In this document: positions 6,783-7,453 of the stretch, piece after piece
Layout: each line of letters starts with the position of its first letter
Numbering within the stretch: position 1 is the first letter of the stretch
From: Sedimentisphaerales bacterium
GTDB lineage: Bacteria; Planctomycetota; Phycisphaerae; Sedimentisphaerales; SG8-4
Reading direction: 5' to 3'
Assembly (NCBI GenBank): GCA_016932895.1
Contig: JAFGCA010000436.1
Location: 1 to 7,453 of the forward strand
Length of the DNA stretch: 7,453 nucleotides
Notes under the pieces: generated by a model
Told to the model about the DNA's origin: nothing
The model's input: the letters and a program-made list of their open reading frames with translations, nothing else
Database searches by the model: none
Position numbers and translations under genes: made by a program

Positions 6783-6811
6783 TTGAACGAAAAGGATACG
6801 CGTGTTATAAG
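6783..6811 (+). promoter_or_regulatory. glyA: Promoter for glyA
   Basis: TTGAAC (6783-6788, 4 of 6) is followed by a 17-base spacer and TATAAG (6806-6811, 5 of 6). Transcription would start near 6818, giving a leader of about 67 bases. I see no riboswitch-like architecture in that leader. The -35 box is only 11 bases from the -35 box of the divergent TPR promoter. Confidence 0.6.
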
Positions 6812-6884
6812 GGTTGTTTCGTTGTGATCCGACGTTGACGGACCAGAGACAGTTTCCGCGCAGATTGTATCGGGAGTACCAGGA

Positions 6885-7453
6885 ATGATAACGGCCCTGG
6901 AGCAGTATGACCCTCAGATTTACGAACTCATACGCCAGGAAGAAGCCCGGCAGAGCGGCTCGATCCGCTTGATCCCCTCAGAGAATTACGTCTCACAGGC
7001 CGTGATGAAGGCCAGTTCGAGCTGCCTGACGAACAAATACGCCGAGGGTTATCCGGGCAAGCGATACTACGAGGGACAGCAGGTCACCGACCTGATCGAG
7101 AAGTTGGCTCGAGACCGGGCCAAGAAGGTCTTCCAGGCCGATCACGCCAACGTCCAGCCCTATTCGGGCTCGGTGGCGAACCTGGCGGCCTACGCGGCTC
7201 TGATCAACCCGGGCGACACGATTATGGGAATGTCGCTCTTCCACGGCGGTCACCTGACCCACGGCTGGAAGGTCTCGCTGACGAGCCGCTTTTTCAACTC
7301 AACGCCCTATCTGGTGAATACCGAGACCGGCCGGCTCGACTATGACATGATCCGCGAGCACGCCAAGAAGAACCGCCCCAACGTGATCATCTCCGGCGCC
7401 ACCGCCTACCCCCGGGCCATCGATTTCGAGATCTTCGGGGAAATCGCCCGGGA
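6885..7453 (+). CDS. glyA: Serine hydroxymethyltransferase (N-terminal 189 residues; cut by window edge)
   Basis: A PLP-dependent enzyme that converts serine and tetrahydrofolate to glycine and 5,10-methylene-tetrahydrofolate, the main entry to one-carbon metabolism in the cytoplasm. About 45% of the usual length of about 415 residues is present. Diagnostic motifs are 'LIPSENYVSQAV' (29-40), 'LTNKYAEGYPGKRYY' (48-62), 'ANVQPYSGSVANLAAY' (88-103), 'HGGHLTHG' (120-127, with the His that stacks on PLP) and 'SGATAYPRAIDF' (170-181). The PLP-binding lysine lies beyond the right edge. ATG 6885 is chosen because GGGAG lies 8 bases upstream and the N-terminus fits the family. Some usually conserved positions differ: RYYEGQ instead of RYYGGC, SVAN instead of SQAN, and F before HGGH instead of S or A. 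These look like lineage variants and not decay, because the frame is intact. Confidence 0.95.
   Translation, partial: MITALEQYDPQIYELIRQEEARQSGSIRLIPSENYVSQAVMKASSSCLTNKYAEGYPGKRYYEGQQVTDLIEKLARDRAKKVFQADHANVQPYSGSVANLAAYAALINPGDTIMGMSLFHGGHLTHGWKVSLTSRFFNSTPYLVNTETGRLDYDMIREHAKKNRPNVIISGATAYPRAIDFEIFGEIAR

Noticed and set aside
6818..6884. Possible folate (THF), glycine or SAH riboswitch in the glyA leader
   Set aside because: The leader is only about 67 bases, and I see none of the conserved cores or long paired arms of those classes.
1..7453. Defence system, mobile element, CRISPR array or toxin-antitoxin pair
   Set aside because: No transposase, integrase, nuclease-effector, CRISPR repeat or small paired genes are visible. 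The gene content is housekeeping plus one exported protein.

Overview
The window comes from a bacterium with GC-rich coding sequence and most likely belongs to the Planctomycetota, class Phycisphaerae or a relative. The best clue is the secreted protein at the left edge. It joins leucine-rich repeats, a fibronectin-like domain, an InlB_B-type repeat and the start of a parallel beta-helix entered through a 'YVDDDAP...GT..HPF.SI..AI..A..G..I.V.PGTY' motif, a style common in that group. This lineage call is an inference from protein style, not from a marker-gene tree.

Layout, right to left: glyA (serine hydroxymethyltransferase, + strand, cut by the right edge) is divergent from a run of four minus-strand genes. 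These are a 704-residue TPR protein with a large internal duplication, rpsT (ribosomal protein bS20), rnr (RNase R), and the exported LRR/beta-helix protein, which is cut by the left edge. The 185-base gap between glyA and the TPR gene holds two back-to-back sigma70-like promoters. The 63-base TPR-rpsT gap has no visible terminator, so those two genes are probably co-transcribed. The 131-base rpsT-rnr gap holds two hairpins; the second has a U-tract and looks like an intrinsic terminator ending about 10 bases before the rnr ATG. The 212-base rnr-LRR gap holds a near-consensus promoter and a strong Shine-Dalgarno site for the LRR gene.

Most of the content is housekeeping: one-carbon metabolism, a ribosomal protein and a 3'-5' exoribonuclease that in other bacteria takes part in RNA and ribosome quality control. 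I see no mobile element, CRISPR array, tRNA, rRNA or defence system. The points that merit a second look are a perfect 23-base palindrome inside rnr, the terminator-like hairpin placed against the rnr start, the divergent promoter pair, the internally duplicated TPR protein of unknown function, and the multidomain surface or secreted protein.
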